Shown piece after piece: positions 20,826-31,800 of a stretch of 64,000 nt of DNA. The notes under the pieces were generated by a model. It worked only from the letters and a program-made list of their open reading frames with translations. It did no database searches and was not told the DNA's origin. Each line of letters begins with the position of its first letter. Position 1 is the stretch's first letter. Source of the DNA: Liolophura sinensis (taxonomy: Eukaryota; Mollusca; Polyplacophora; Chitonida; Chitonidae); assembly GCF_032854445.1 (NCBI RefSeq), contig NC_088300.1:49593682-49657681 (forward strand), in the 5' to 3' direction. A program made the translations under genes and the position numbers.

Positions 20826-23387
20826 TTAGACTATTCTGACGAGACCCTTGCTTATCCAGTAGCTTTCTACTGCTGTTTCTATACACCGTTTCCAGTGCTC
20901 ATGGGCAAGGCGGATGTCCAGCTTTGACACAAAGGCTTCCATAACGCGGGGGAGTATGTTGAGGGTGACTGCAGTAATGACCTGGGCTGGAATTGCCAAA
21001 TTTTGCTTGATGTTGTAGCTGGCCAGAAGTGTAGTGATGGACACGACAACGAGACAGAATACGGCCAGGCGAAGCAGGAACCAGAACACGTGCTTGTGCA
21101 GTGGACAATAGCGGTTCATCACGTGTATGAACAGCTCGTACGGAATACCGGGTTGGTTGTCCCGCCATTTCACCAGCTTTCGGAGGCTTCCATGAAGGCC
21201 GCAATGCTTGAGATTCGACTTTTGATTGTCTGATAGAGAAATTTCCACTTCTCCCTGCACTTTGATCGTTTCAACAACAGTGGCGTCATGAGGAGAGATA
21301 ACTATTGTATTCTCTGTGACCTTACATACACCTTTGTTCCGCTGACTTTCCAAATTCATACTGGCGTTAACGGTCAAGTCCAGGAGCTCTGAGAAAATGT
21401 CGTTGAATTTCCTGATGTTTCCGATTAGATAATATGCCAGTGTCCCTGCAGCAATGATATAGCCGGTCGTGTATTCCGGGTAGATGATGAGGCCTATGTA
21501 AGTAAAGTCTATGGCAGAGGTTATGTATATTCCACTGCAGATGAAGAGAATGGCAAAGGCAATGAGATTGTGGATGACTAAGACACTGATAATGAAATGA
21601 AGGATAGCTCTCAATCCGAGGTGAGGCACAACATCTTTCAACCATACATTGTAACCTCTCAGGATTGTGACGGCAAGATAAACCGACGGTAGACCATAGT
21701 ACACGAATGCACAGAGTAACTCCAGCACACAGAATACCGCATACCACACGAACAACACAAACTGTGCGACGGGAAGGGAACATTTTACGGCACACTCATC
21801 GGAGAAAAGTCTCTTGAGTCGATCGTTCACGAGGATAAATCTTTTCACGAAGAGGTCCTTCGTAAACCGCCAAAATTTTCTGTTCATTAGCATGTAAAAG
21901 TTAGCGGTGACCTTGTCGTGGATAAAGTGGTAACCGGTGAGATGAGAAAAGGTAGTCGAGCTCCATTTTTCCATTGTAAGCACGTCAATGGACAGGAGGG
22001 TATACATCACTTCTGATTTACATTTTAGGTACTTTGTCATAATTTTAGAAAAGTCCCTAGGCAAAAGCAGCATGACAAGTCCCAAGGAGAAGTACAAGGA
22101 ATACATCACGTAAGGTCCACCAAACAGGTAGCCCCAGTTCTTCAAGTTCCACTTAAACCCGAATGGAATGGCCATAAATCCAACAGGGATGTCGTAATCC
22201 AGTCTGTAACGGACCCAACGCTCCTGGGTGCCATCCTTGACTTTCATAAAGATCATGAAACAGATCACAGACGGCGTGAGAAGAATGGCGACTAACCTCT
22301 GAAGACGTGATGCCAGAACAGGACTTGTGCGAAATGGACGGAATAGTTTGCAAAACACTTTTAAAAGCGTGATTGGCTTGTCAACGCCGAGGAATATCCA
22401 CTTTTGCTCCAGAACTTCATTTTGGTTGCTGTCCTCTTGGATATCCTCAGATGACAAAGGTTGATAGTTTTGGAGAGAAGGTAAGTTCGTGTCCCCGTCT
22501 GGAACAGCCAGTCGATGAGCTACCCATGACACCACGACAGGGCAGAAGAAAAACCCCAAGAAGACCAATGTATACAAAACACAATACCACTTTGTCATCG
22601 GCTGTATCTTGTCACTGCAATTAGATACTGTTTTATTTTTGTTAGAAGGATCTTGCCTCTGGTAGCAACATTTGTATCCTGTGTAACCTTTCTCGATACC
22701 GAGGAGGTGGGTTACGTAGTACAAGAAAGGCCCGTAACTTTTATATCTCACCGAGTAGCAGAACACGCTTCGCTTATTCTTGGGTGTTTTCCCATACGAG
22801 GTTTCCATCACTGCGTTAAAAGCATTAGCTATGATCTGCGTCGAGTTTCCACCTACCTGTACCATACAAGGTGTCGGGCTGTCGGTGGTGAGATTGAGCC
22901 TGAGGTAATGGTCCGTGTACTTGTCCAGAATACCAAACGACAACGAATAAAAGTCAAGTGAATACCAGAGATAAGGAAAAGCACCGCCTTCCCCGAGCAA
23001 TGTCCACACCCATACCGTACGAAACAGGACATCGGGAGTTTTCGTGAAGGATAACTCAGATTTATTTTCAGGATAAACGTGGATGAATCCAAAGTTAACA
23101 TGTCTGTAATGCAAACGATTCAGGAAAACCTCTGCAGACGACTTTGTGACAGTGACATTACGGCAGAGTTTTCTGGATATATGCCAAGGCTTGAGGGCAA
23201 CGCCAGTGGTGCTCTGTTCCCAAACTGCAACATCACCAATGCCTTTTTCTTCACCCGCGTTGTGAATCCCATGGCCGTTTGACGTGTAAGCTAGAGAAAA
23301 TAGTAGCAGAAACATGATAACCAGCCCATTTAGGGGAAATTTCTTCTTATCGCACATAGTCCTCGGTAAGTTCCATATTGTGGGCAT
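20826..23387 (-). CDS. Uncharacterised 853-residue multi-pass membrane protein, copy A
   Basis: I do not recognise the family. The frame is uninterrupted over 2.56 kb. I start at the ATG at 23387; an upstream in-frame GTG at 23408 is not a credible start. Residues 18-40 form a hydrophobic signal segment. Residues 41-265 look extracellular, with N-glycosylation sites at N77, N108, N165, N181, N251 and N256 and several cysteines (a CC pair near 240). Hydrophobic helices follow at about 266-290, 362-382, 423-443, 539-564, 594-621, 630-656, 765-789 and 796-813, with basic cytoplasmic-looking loops and a polar loop at 670-755. This suggests a surface receptor, channel or transporter-like protein, without a diagnostic motif. 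It is intronless and could be a retrocopy or a family of single-exon genes. Confidence 0.78.
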   Translation of the reverse strand: MPTIWNLPRTMCDKKKFPLNGLVIMFLLLFSLAYTSNGHGIHNAGEEKGIGDVAVWEQSTTGVALKPWHISRKLCRNVTVTKSSAEVFLNRLHYRHVNFGFIHVYPENKSELSFTKTPDVLFRTVWVWTLLGEGGAFPYLWYSLDFYSLSFGILDKYTDHYLRLNLTTDSPTPCMVQVGGNSTQIIANAFNAVMETSYGKTPKNKRSVFCYSVRYKSYGPFLYYVTHLLGIEKGYTGYKCCYQRQDPSNKNKTVSNCSDKIQPMTKWYCVLYTLVFLGFFFCPVVVSWVAHRLAVPDGDTNLPSLQNYQPLSSEDIQEDSNQNEVLEQKWIFLGVDKPITLLKVFCKLFRPFRTSPVLASRLQRLVAILLTPSVICFMIFMKVKDGTQERWVRYRLDYDIPVGFMAIPFGFKWNLKNWGYLFGGPYVMYSLYFSLGLVMLLLPRDFSKIMTKYLKCKSEVMYTLLSIDVLTMEKWSSTTFSHLTGYHFIHDKVTANFYMLMNRKFWRFTKDLFVKRFILVNDRLKRLFSDECAVKCSLPVAQFVLFVWYAVFCVLELLCAFVYYGLPSVYLAVTILRGYNVWLKDVVPHLGLRAILHFIISVLVIHNLIAFAILFICSGIYITSAIDFTYIGLIIYPEYTTGYIIAAGTLAYYLIGNIRKFNDIFSELLDLTVNASMNLESQRNKGVCKVTENTIVISPHDATVVETIKVQGEVEISLSDNQKSNLKHCGLHGSLRKLVKWRDNQPGIPYELFIHVMNRYCPLHKHVFWFLLRLAVFCLVVVSITTLLASYNIKQNLAIPAQVITAVTLNILPRVMEAFVSKLDIRLAHEHWKRCIETAVESYWISKGLVRIV

Positions 23388-23419
23388 TGTGTGACAGCAA
23401 ACTTTCACCTGTCCTGTCT

Positions 23420-23428
23420 GTATATAGC
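23420..23428 (-). promoter_or_regulatory. TATA box of membrane-protein gene, copy A
   Basis: Read on the minus strand, 'ggctatatacag' places a TATA element about 34 bases upstream of the chosen ATG. That implies a very short 5' leader. It is identical in copy B near 61492..61500. Confidence 0.4.
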
Positions 23429-25011
23429 CTCCAGGTTTTCGTGTTGATGATCTCTTTACCTCTTGAACTGAATGCGTTAGTCAAGTACAGTTATAGCCCC
23501 ACTTCCTCCCCGTCCCTTGATGCGAGTCCTATTAACTGCACGTTTTCAGTGTTGTACTATCAATACTCCTAAAAATAGCGCCCAATCAGAGAGCCAGAGC
23601 GCACCATGGAATGGAGTTCACAACGGGAAGTACCGAAAACGGTTGAAATGTGATTACCTGATCAGTATGTTAAACTTGGATGAAAACAAAACCAGAGGGA
23701 AAAGGAAAAAAAACAGTACATACTCCGTCCTCATACTTTGACAGTGTACTTGTATATGATAGCTGTTTATTAGCTCTTCGCACTTGGGAAGGTCTACCAG
23801 CAACCTATGGCTGGTCGTGTGTTCCCTCCTGGGCTCTATTGGTTTCTCCCCACTATATGCTGGCCGACGTCATATGTAAGTGAAATGTTCTTGAGTACGG
23901 CGTAAAAAACTGAAATAAATAAATGTTAGCTCCTTGTGATGGGGCTTACAAAGCAAAGCCTCGTTTAGGAAGTTTGTGAGAGGTGTGTAATTATATACAG
24001 GTGTACAGGCATATGTCTGCAGCAGTCCCAAGTAGTCACGCGTGACGAAAGGCAGCAGACTTATTAGGTGAATGTAACAGAGAATGATCTTTCTGCGAAA
24101 TAGGTGAAATAAGTGCATTGCAAAAGCCACATAACATAAATTATATGTCACATGAAAATCCATAAAACGAGTCGAATTCTGATAGATTTTTCTTTAACAT
24201 ACTGGATTCTACGGTGGCCATTTCTGAACATATAGTGAAAAATGACATCACATCGATCAAGCCACATGGCACACAGAGACCCCTAGACTTCTGCACACAA
24301 AATACACTTATACCGCTAGGAATATAGTCCCAGAATGGACTGTAAAACGAGCTATTACAGCAAAAATACGAATGTGACGTCTTTGACACCCAACAGACCA
24401 CAAAGGAATACGCAGTTTTGCAAGCATTTTACTCGGTAGGAAGGTTTATAAAAAAAAAAATAAAAGAAAAACCCAGAAAAAAAATAAAATAAAAAACAAA
24501 AACAACAATAATAATAATCTAACCGTTTTTCCATAATAACAATAATAATAATAATCTAACAGTTTTTCCAGGACATCGTTTAATATAGTCTTTCGGGATT
24601 GATCTCACGTCTTAAGACAGTAAAGTTTTGCAGGTTAGAAAATAACGAACTGGACATTTGTGTAGCATCCCGACGAAACAACCCGCAGAAAAATCGGCTT
24701 GCCGCTTCTCAGCCATGCTCGCCAATAACTATATATTTGTTCCGAGATAGGTCCACCAAGGGTAAACTCAATTTGCAGTTCCTGATAAAAAGCAGGTCCT
24801 TTTGTCACTGGCCAAGTTTATTTTACACTATGAGATCATTGATTCGAGGTACCAGATAATTCTCGGGTTTATTTCTTTCTGACTGGCAAAGAAACAAAAT
24901 AAACTCGAGATTTTATGTAGTAGCACATAACTATCTACCGGTACGAGATAAATCGTAACATTATTTCTTTTTGAATGGGTGCAAAGACTTTTTGGCATGT
25001 ACGTTTTACTG
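23429..25011. other. Intergenic with SINE fragment and simple repeats, copy A
   Basis: No gene is supported. It contains a truncated SINE (23776..23927) and A-rich / (aat)n simple sequence at about 24450..24560, which has extra 'aat' units in copy B. Confidence 0.5.
23776..23927 (+). repeat. Family 1 SINE, 5'-truncated, copy A
   Basis: Starts within the body at 'acttgggaaggtctaccagc' and runs through 'agtgaaatgttcttgagtac' and 'ggcgtaaaaaactg' to an (aaat)n tail. The tRNA head is missing. Confidence 0.8.
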
Positions 25012-25454
25012 CTCTGTATAAATTTATTTATTTATTTGATTGGTGTTTTACGCCGTACTCAAGAATATTTCACTTATACGACGGCGGCCAGCATTATGGT
25101 GGGTGGAAACCGGGCACAGCCCGGGGAAACCCACAACCATCCGCAGGTTGGTGAAAGACCTTCCCACTTACCGGCCCTCAGTCGGTTAGCGCGCTAGCGC
25201 AGCGTAGTGACCCAGAAGCCTCTCATGCGGTCACTGTGAGTTCAAGACCAGCTTATGTTGGCTTCCTCTCCGGCCGAACGTGGGAAGGTCTGCCAGCAAC
25301 CTGCGGATGGTCGTGGGTTTCCCCCGGGCTCCGCCCGGTTTCCACCCACCATAATGCTGGCCGCCGTCGTATAAGTGAAATATTCTTGAGTACGGCGTAA
25401 AACACCAATCAAAAAAAAAAAAAAAAAAAATCACTTACGGGCCTCTGTATAAAT
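25012..25454. mobile_element. SINE inserted within a SINE, with target-site duplications, copy A
   Basis: The outer copy is a 5'-truncated minus-strand family 1 SINE whose tail lies at 25024. It is flanked by a perfect 12-bp duplication 'ctctgtataaat' at 25012..25023 and 25443..25454. It is interrupted by a plus-strand family 1 SINE (about 25178..25431, ending in a poly(A) run). That inner insertion is bracketed by a near-duplicate 'cacttac' plus '(c/g)gg' at about 25166 and 25432. The two orientations create a long inverted repeat. The same nested structure is in copy B. Confidence 0.8.
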
Positions 25455-26085
25455 AAATTGGACTGAATTTGGGCCATCTGTTTCCTCGTGTTACAAAGTT
25501 CAGTCACGAGCTAATACACTTCCTGTTTATTACAAACGCTTATAGTGAGTTTTAAATCCGGTGGGTTAATACCCCATCCAACCCCAGGGCTGTGCAGTAC
25601 TACACCCCCCCCCCCCCCTTAGACACTTCAAATCACAGCGTATCCACCACAAGCAGTTAAGGATACTTGATTAGAAACATGACCTAAATATTTATCGTGT
25701 GGACAGGATGCTACACATGTTAATACACATAAACTGTATCCAACATACCCTCTGCTTGTCCCAAAATAACACAAGGAAATTCATCAGCTTATAGTATCGC
25801 ATGTCAAACACTGGATGCCACTCGGTATAGCATTGTACATAAAATATTCATTTATTCATAGTGTGTCAAACTAAAGACCATTACATTTCACACACATCAG
25901 TTAATGAAACTACTATTTCATCTATGATGTTGAAGTGTTTATGAGTGTCTTATTCCCATTTAATGATGTGTGTGAGATATCAAAGTCATACGTTTAAAAC
26001 ATTTTGAAAAATTGCGAATTTAAAAGGGTTGTTGTTTTTTGGTCCTTGGCACATGCACATGTGTAGTGCAAAAAGCACCTTCAAA
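25455..26085. other. Intergenic, with poly(C) tract at about 25605; end of copy A
   Basis: No gene is seen. A run of about 14 C lies at 25605..25618. Visible homology to copy B stops at 25924 only because the window ends. Confidence 0.5.
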
Positions 26086-26087
26086 AC

Positions 26088-26310
26088 AGCGCGATTCAGT
26101 GTGAGGAAAAAACATATAATACAGCGCGATTCAATGTCATGAAAAGAGAACCTATCAATACAGTGCGATTCAATACCACGAAAAGAGAACGTATAATACA
26201 TAGCACTTCCATCGCGTGAAAAGAGTAGATATATTAAATCGTGATAAAAACATCTATATAATACAGCCCGATTCAAATCTGTAAAAAAGAACACGCAACA
26301 CAGCGTTATT
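26088..26310. repeat. 38-bp degenerate tandem repeat
   Basis: About six units with 'acagcgcgattcaatgtcat' or a variant, then 'gaaaagagaac' and 'ataat'. The units are imperfect, and the fourth and fifth are shortened or altered. Confidence 0.75.
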
Positions 26311-26344
26311 CCATCTCTCTAATTCGACGCTCAGTATGCAGCCT

Positions 26345-26480
26345 ATGCTGACTCTTGACCAGTGAGGTTACAGGATCAACACCAGCTCTCGCTGATGTGT
26401 GTCGAATTTCCAGGTTGTGAGTTACCTTTGATGGGCGGTGGTTTTCTCCGATATATGCAAGGTTTTACTTTACGTAACCT
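26345..26480 (+). repeat. Degenerate SINE-like element, related to 4029..4240
   Basis: Shares 'ttgac-agtgaggt' with the element at 4029 and continues 'tcaacaccagctctcgctga', then 'gttgtgagttacctttgatg' and 'ggcggtggttttctcc'. The B-box position is present but mutated. Confidence 0.4.
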
Positions 26481-26489
26481 TTGTCTACA

Positions 26490-27545
26490 GCACATTAGAC
26501 ATTCATGAGGATTTCTTGGTATACACATTAGACATTCATGTTGATTTGTATTTATACACGTTAGCCATTCATGATGATTTGCTGATATGAACAATGTTCC
26601 TGAACTTTATTTTGGACAAGGACCTGTGTCGTTCATGGTTGCTTGTTGCTGTCCTAAAAATATGATCATGATCATGTATTGGTATGCACAGTAGTCATTC
26701 ATGGTGATCTGCCGGTATGCACAGTAGTCATCCATGGTGATCTCCCGGTATGCACAGTAGTCATCCATGGTGATCTGCCGGTATGCACAGTAGTCATTTA
26801 TTGTGATCTGCCGGTATGCACAGTAATCATCCATGGTGATCTGTAGGTATGCACAGTAGTCATTTATGGTGATCTGCCGGTATGCATAGTAGTCATCCAT
26901 GGTGATCTGCCGGTATGCACAGTAATCATCCATGGTGATCTGCCGGTATGCACAGTAGTCATTTATGGTGATCTGCCGGTATGCATAGTAGTCATTTATG
27001 GTGATCTGCCGGTATGCACAGTAGTCATTTATGGTGATCTGCCGGTATGCATAGTAGTCATCCATGGTGATCTGTCGGTATGCATAGTAGTCATCCATGG
27101 TGATCTGTAGGTATGCACAGTAGTCATTTATGGTGATCTGCCGGTATGCACAGTAGTCATTCATGGTGATCTGCCGGTATGCACAGTAGTCATCCATGGT
27201 GATTTGCCGGTATGCACAGTAGTCATCCATGGTGATCTGCCGGTATGCACAGTAGTCATTTATGGTGATCTGCCGGTATGCACAGTAGTCATCCATGGTG
27301 ATCTGTAGGTATGCACAGTAGTCATTTATGGTGATCTGCCGGTATGCATAGTAGTCATCCATGGTGATCTGCCGGTATGCACAGTAATCATCCATGGTGA
27401 TCTGTAGGTATGCATAGTTGTCATCCATGGTGATCTGTAGGTATGCACAGTAGTCATCCATGGTGATCTGCCGGTATGCACAGTAGTCATTCATGGTGAT
27501 CTGCCGGTATGCACAGTAGTCATCCATGGTGATCTGCCGGTATGC
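26490..27545. repeat. 33-bp minisatellite
   Basis: About 26 close units at 26690..27545 of 'cagtagtcatccatggtgat' followed by 'ctgccggtatgca'. More worn copies extend left to about 26490 with an interruption near 26590..26680. Variants change ccatgg to ttatgg, gcacag to gcatag, and ccgg to tagg. On the minus strand every unit reads as an 11-residue repeat (YRQITMDDYCA and variants), giving a frame of over 300 codons. It has no credible ATG start before the array, and unit differences mostly change the amino acid. Confidence 0.93.
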
Positions 27546-28275
27546 GCTACAAGTGGTTGTGTTGATAAGTTGACATAAATACTGAATGTAGACTGAATAG
27601 TACTTGTCACATGTCACAAGGTCTGTCAGTTACCGGGCAAAGGCCTGTCGTTTACGGCACACATGTAAACCACTACGATCACAGGCCCTATAGAAATGAA
27701 ATGTACCTGAGACGGGGATTAAACATTCAGCAAAATATCTTACTTATACCTAATTTATTTCAAATTGTAAGGCAGTGCGACCATAGCTTATCGGCGATTG
27801 CTTGATTGATCGATAGTTTTTTAACGATGAAGATGAAGAGTGAAGAAGTCTGTTTATTTGTTGCTTTTTTGCAGCCTGGAGTGAGAGACAGCAACAAATT
27901 AGCTGTCAGGGCAGTACATTTACGCGTGGGGTCAACATGACGAAGAAAACTTCCCTCAGAGTGAAATGAGGTGGGGAAAAGTCCAGGGAGATTATGTTAG
28001 CCACAGCGCGAATTCATCATCACCAACAAAGTGACGTGAAATGTAAAACTGCACATGCCTACATCAAGCATAACAAAGGACAAAGTTATTAGAGTGACAT
28101 TCACAGATTATTGTAACATGTGATTCTAATTAGACCTATCAGCAGCAACATTAACATTCTATAATCCTTTTTGTGTTCAGCAGAGATTAGCAGCAATTTA
28201 GATGATAAGGATAGTGCGAATTCTTCCTTAGCCTAACTTCATGTTGTGTATAGGCCTATGTCACATACTTTATTT
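27546..28275. other. Intergenic, no gene seen
   Basis: Unique sequence without repeats or coding signals. Confidence 0.5.
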
Positions 28276-28276
28276 A

Positions 28277-28420
28277 CTAACCTGCGGATGGTCGAGGATT
28301 TCCCCCGGGCTCTGTCCGGTTTCCTCCCACCACAATGCTAGCCGCTATAGTATAGGTCTTAGTGAAATATTGTTGAATACGACACAATACACCAATCAAA
28401 TAAAAAAATAAATAAATATT
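28277..28420 (+). repeat. Family 1 SINE, 3' fragment
   Basis: 'aacctgcggatggtcgagga', 'ttcctcccaccacaatgct' and 'agtgaaatattgttgaatac' followed by 'caatcaaataaaa' identify a 5'-truncated, diverged copy with an A/T-rich tail. Confidence 0.8.
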
Positions 28421-29195
28421 TTGTCTATTTCAATATTTCTATATTCTAAAAAATTCCTTTTCCCGCAAGTCTCTAGATATAGGTTACTCCACTTTCAGGT
28501 TTCTGTAGATATATCTTTGAAGAGAGGATTTTCACCACATTAAGTACGTGTGTATGCACGTGCATATTGGACATATCAGACATAGTGCCCAGGTCTGTAT
28601 GTATCTACGCATACATATCTACTACGCAAGATCTATCTATGTATATATGTCATATTGGCGAAAGGCAGTAATCTGCAGTCGACACCTTTCCACTTAAAAA
28701 AAAATTATAGAGAATATTTCATTAATGAGACGGTGGTCAGCTTTATGAGAGGTGGAAAAACAAATCCCCGTAGTAAAGGTACCGGAAGAACGTTCCCTCA
28801 TGCGACATATAGGCTTTCATGCACATCAAGGCGAGTTCAGCATTCGTGATCTCCAACAGATTACCACCCTAAAACAGGGTTGACTGCCATAATTTAGTAC
28901 GCGATCTCAACATTTTACACGGCCATTGTGGTTCTCCATACATACGCCATGAGTCCCGAGAATGTCAGAAACATACATACAAATATATACAAAATTTGCA
29001 GACTGTCGCTCCCAACCCTTTATGGCCGAAGGCCCAGGGAACATGGATGTAGAGGAATATACGAGCGTGAAGGCTAGTCTCGCCCTTAATGATAGTTTTG
29101 CATTTTAATTTCCTCGTAGTGTACGTGAGTGTAAAGGCAATTCAGCTTAGTATGATGACGACTGCCTAGGCGTTCAGTTGTAATTCCGCGAAGGC
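28421..29195. other. Intergenic, no gene seen
   Basis: Unique AT-rich sequence. A short tract near 28700..28760 weakly resembles the SINE 3' body, but not enough to call. Confidence 0.45.
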
Positions 29196-29199
29196 ATGA

Positions 29200-29410
29200 A
29201 AAATGCACTTCTTCTTGCCTCGCTTGGCGCTCAGCATTAAGAGGTTAGAACAAGGAAACATGATGACTGGTTGGCCCGGTGTCAGCGGTGTCTTCGGCAT
29301 GATACTTCAGTGGCGACAGCACGTTGGCGGCACGGACTCGCTCTGCTACAAGAAGACACAGTATATGTACACACACCTAATAACTTCTTGTTGTCAAATA
29401 ACTGAATATA
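29200..29410 (+). repeat. Family 2 dispersed repeat
   Basis: 'cgcttggcgctcagcattaa', 'ggtgtcttcggcatgatact', 'gaagacacagtatatgtaca' match the reverse complement of 5050..5350. The 3' terminal block is lost and replaced by a (ctat)n / (ggct)n simple repeat at 29407..29452. Confidence 0.7.
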
Positions 29411-29659
29411 TCTATCTATCTACCTATCTATCTGGCTGGTTGGCTGGCTGGCTATGACGGGCGGAGGTTGCGCTCTCAGAAGCCTCCATAGTTTTGGTAT
29501 TAGGTGGGACAATGAATTTTGTCTCCTGCATGGAAACACAGTGGACTACAACTCATGTGTCATGGTTCAGTATAAATTGCAATCTGTGTGAAGAATTCTC
29601 CGCCCATCCTACATTGTTCGTCTTAATAAACAAAAATTCACTTCCTGTGCTACAGACCG

Positions 29660-29952
29660 AGAAAATATTGTTATTTATTTATTTATTTGATTGGTGTTTT
29701 ACGCCGTACTCAAGAATATTTCACTTATACGACTGCGGCCAGCATTATGGTGGGTGGAAACCGGGCACAGCCCGGGGAAACCCACGATCATCCGCAGGTT
29801 GCTGAAAGACCTTCCCACTTACGGCCGGAGAGGAAGCCAGCATAAGCTGGACTTGAACTCACAGCGACCGCATTGGTGAGAGGCTCCTGGGTCATTACGC
29901 TGCGCTAGCGCGCTAACCGACTGAGCCACGGAGGCCCCCAGAAAATATTGTT
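29660..29952 (-). mobile_element. Intact family 1 SINE with 13-bp target-site duplication
   Basis: A full-length minus-strand element (29673..29939) is bracketed by perfect duplications 'agaaaatattgtt' at 29660..29672 and 29940..29952. Read on the minus strand it has the head 'ggcctccgtggctcagtcgg' with an A-box (tggctcagtcgg), a B-box-like 'gagttcaagtcc', the body, and 'gtacggcgtaaaacacc-atc' ending in an (aaat)n tail. Target duplication plus tail indicates insertion by LINE machinery. Its intact state implies a relatively recent insertion. Confidence 0.92.
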
Positions 29953-30007
29953 GTATGATGTTCAAGAAAATGAAGACACTGCGTATGCAGATTGTAGATA
30001 CGTGATA

Positions 30008-30010
30008 TAC

Positions 30011-30078
<68 letters not shown>

Positions 30079-30088
30079 GGGGGGGGGG
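30008..30088. repeat. (AT)n microsatellite and poly(G)
   Basis: About 68 bases of alternating AT are followed by a run of about 11 G. Copy B has a similar tract at 57173..57238 in a different sequence context. Confidence 0.95.
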
Positions 30089-31504
30089 CATATGTGGAAA
30101 TACCAAGAGACAAATCACTGACTTAATAAATCTCCAGAGTGACCTTAACAATACACCTTTAAGTGAGTGCAAATAAAATTATCCATGGAAAATCACGCAC
30201 GCTTTTCCTTGGAAAATAAGCAGTGCCAAGTATGTCAACAAACTGTAAGACAGGAAAGGTAATTACAGTGCACAGGTAATTCCACAATATAGCGTTTGTG
30301 AATGGCCCCGCCAGAAGTAGATCTATACATTGCTGTAGAGATACAACCAGGCAGTTTGCACGGCTGCGCACAACAGTTATGACTTGCTTCCAACCCACGA
30401 GAAACGCGATGTATATAGGCTAAAGTACATGAGCAAGACGTTAACAATCAGTCAAAGAATTAAATAGGCTAGAACTATATATACCTACTAAAATAGACAA
30501 GCGGGAAAGTTTGTGTATAATGCATCCGATATGTCAGGACTGTGAATTTATAATAAATGTAAAATATAAATTAATTCTTATTAAATTAAACCCTATGAGC
30601 TCACGAGTTCTCATTTTAGTAAAAGTGTTGCAGGTGCATGGTGGTTGGACATGCACGCATATTTGAGGGAGAGTATAGGCCTATAGATCGTGAAAATCCT
30701 ATACATAACACAAGAAACTAATTGACAACTCCATGACACGTCTTTGTGTGTATATTCACCTTCCTTTTCCCTATATATTTAGTCCAGGTGTTTTGTGACG
30801 TCAAGAGGGGGAGGCTATGCACAGTCCGCTCCTGGTCAGTTTTCTCGGTCTAAGGTATATGTATCAAGGGTGGGCGAGGCGACGATGTAAATCGTAGTTT
30901 GTCAGAAGACAAACCTCAAGTCCTAGCAATATTACGGGCCAAACAATGATCTTGATAACAAGGAGAACAATTGGGGTGTTGAAAACAAACACTGTCCTAC
31001 AGTAACCCGTATCTGTGTAAAGTACACTGAAAAATGAATCAGGAGTTCACCTTTCATAATAATTATTAGTAAATATTATATCTGAATGTTAGTGGAAATT
31101 ATTCCTTCAACTTTAGTGGCGGTAAAAATCGCGGTTCCATATAAAAATTCTGACACAATGTATTGAAAAGCTGCCTAGAAAGTGAGAAACCAAAAAAAAA
31201 GAACAAAAAATCCAAAAAATTCACAGACCAAATTACTACACACAATTATGAATTTACATAAAGTACTCTCCCATGATATGTATGCAATGTTGCTAAAGCC
31301 GCGTTAAAACATAATCATTCAAGGTACAAAAGTAAGTCACATTTCTATGCTAGATTCCTATATAAAGACAAAAATTGAGATGTAGCTTATCTAAAGTCCA
31401 GGTGTATTTAGAAAATACATTCTGCGGTGTTTTCTCATTACCATATACATAATCATGTTATCGAGGTGGAGGATTTTTTCTCCGAATAACCCAATATACA
31501 TACA
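30089..31504. other. Intergenic, no gene seen
   Basis: Unique AT-rich DNA. The longest minus-strand frame (30159..30398) starts at GTG and has no recognisable feature. Confidence 0.5.
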
Positions 31505-31800
31505 GTGAGTAAGTGCTTTGGTTTTAATGTCTCGTTAATTTTTCAGTCGTATGACGACGAAGGAATCCTTAGAGTGCATGCAATATGCCTCCTTGTTGAA
31601 GGGCGGATTTCCACCACTCTTTTATCTAGTGCTGCTTCACTGAGACGCCTTATCGAAGGCAAGTAAGCCACACTGCCCGAGCCATTATACTGATATGGGT
31701 CAACCAGTTGTTGCACTATCCCCTTCATGCTGAACGCCAAGCGAGGAAGTAACAACTTCCTCTTTTAAGATCAGGTGTGACTCGACCCAGGATTGACCCT
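31505..31800 (-). repeat. Family 2b dispersed repeat, minus orientation
   Basis: Matches 14955..15275: 'tttcagtcgtatgacgacga', 'tagtgctgcttcactgagac', 'cgccaagcgaggaagtaaca'. It is moderately diverged and includes an extra 'cttatcgaaggc' segment. Confidence 0.75.

Larger units (their letters stand above)
1..25924. repeat. Large direct duplication, copy A
   Basis: This segment is repeated as 37725..64000 in the same orientation and gene order. The alignment offset is 37724 at position 1, 37585 across the receptor gene, 37971 near 18.5 kb, 38072 across the membrane-protein gene and 38076 at the right end. Substitutions are rare (about six in the first 1.1 kb, two in the 1158-bp receptor coding region). 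Most size change comes from tandem arrays and a few indels. The left edge lies outside the window, so the true unit may be longer. It may be a recent tandem duplication or two haplotypes left side by side by an assembler. Confidence 0.97.

Noticed and set aside
23388..23408. Seven extra N-terminal codons for the membrane protein
   Set aside because: The upstream codon is GTG, not ATG. The first in-frame ATG is at 23387 and has a TATA box at a suitable distance.
26607..27617. 336-codon minus-strand repetitive protein
   Set aside because: Translation relies on a GTG start, follows a 33-bp minisatellite exactly, and unit variants mostly change the amino acid, so there is no sign of protein-level constraint.
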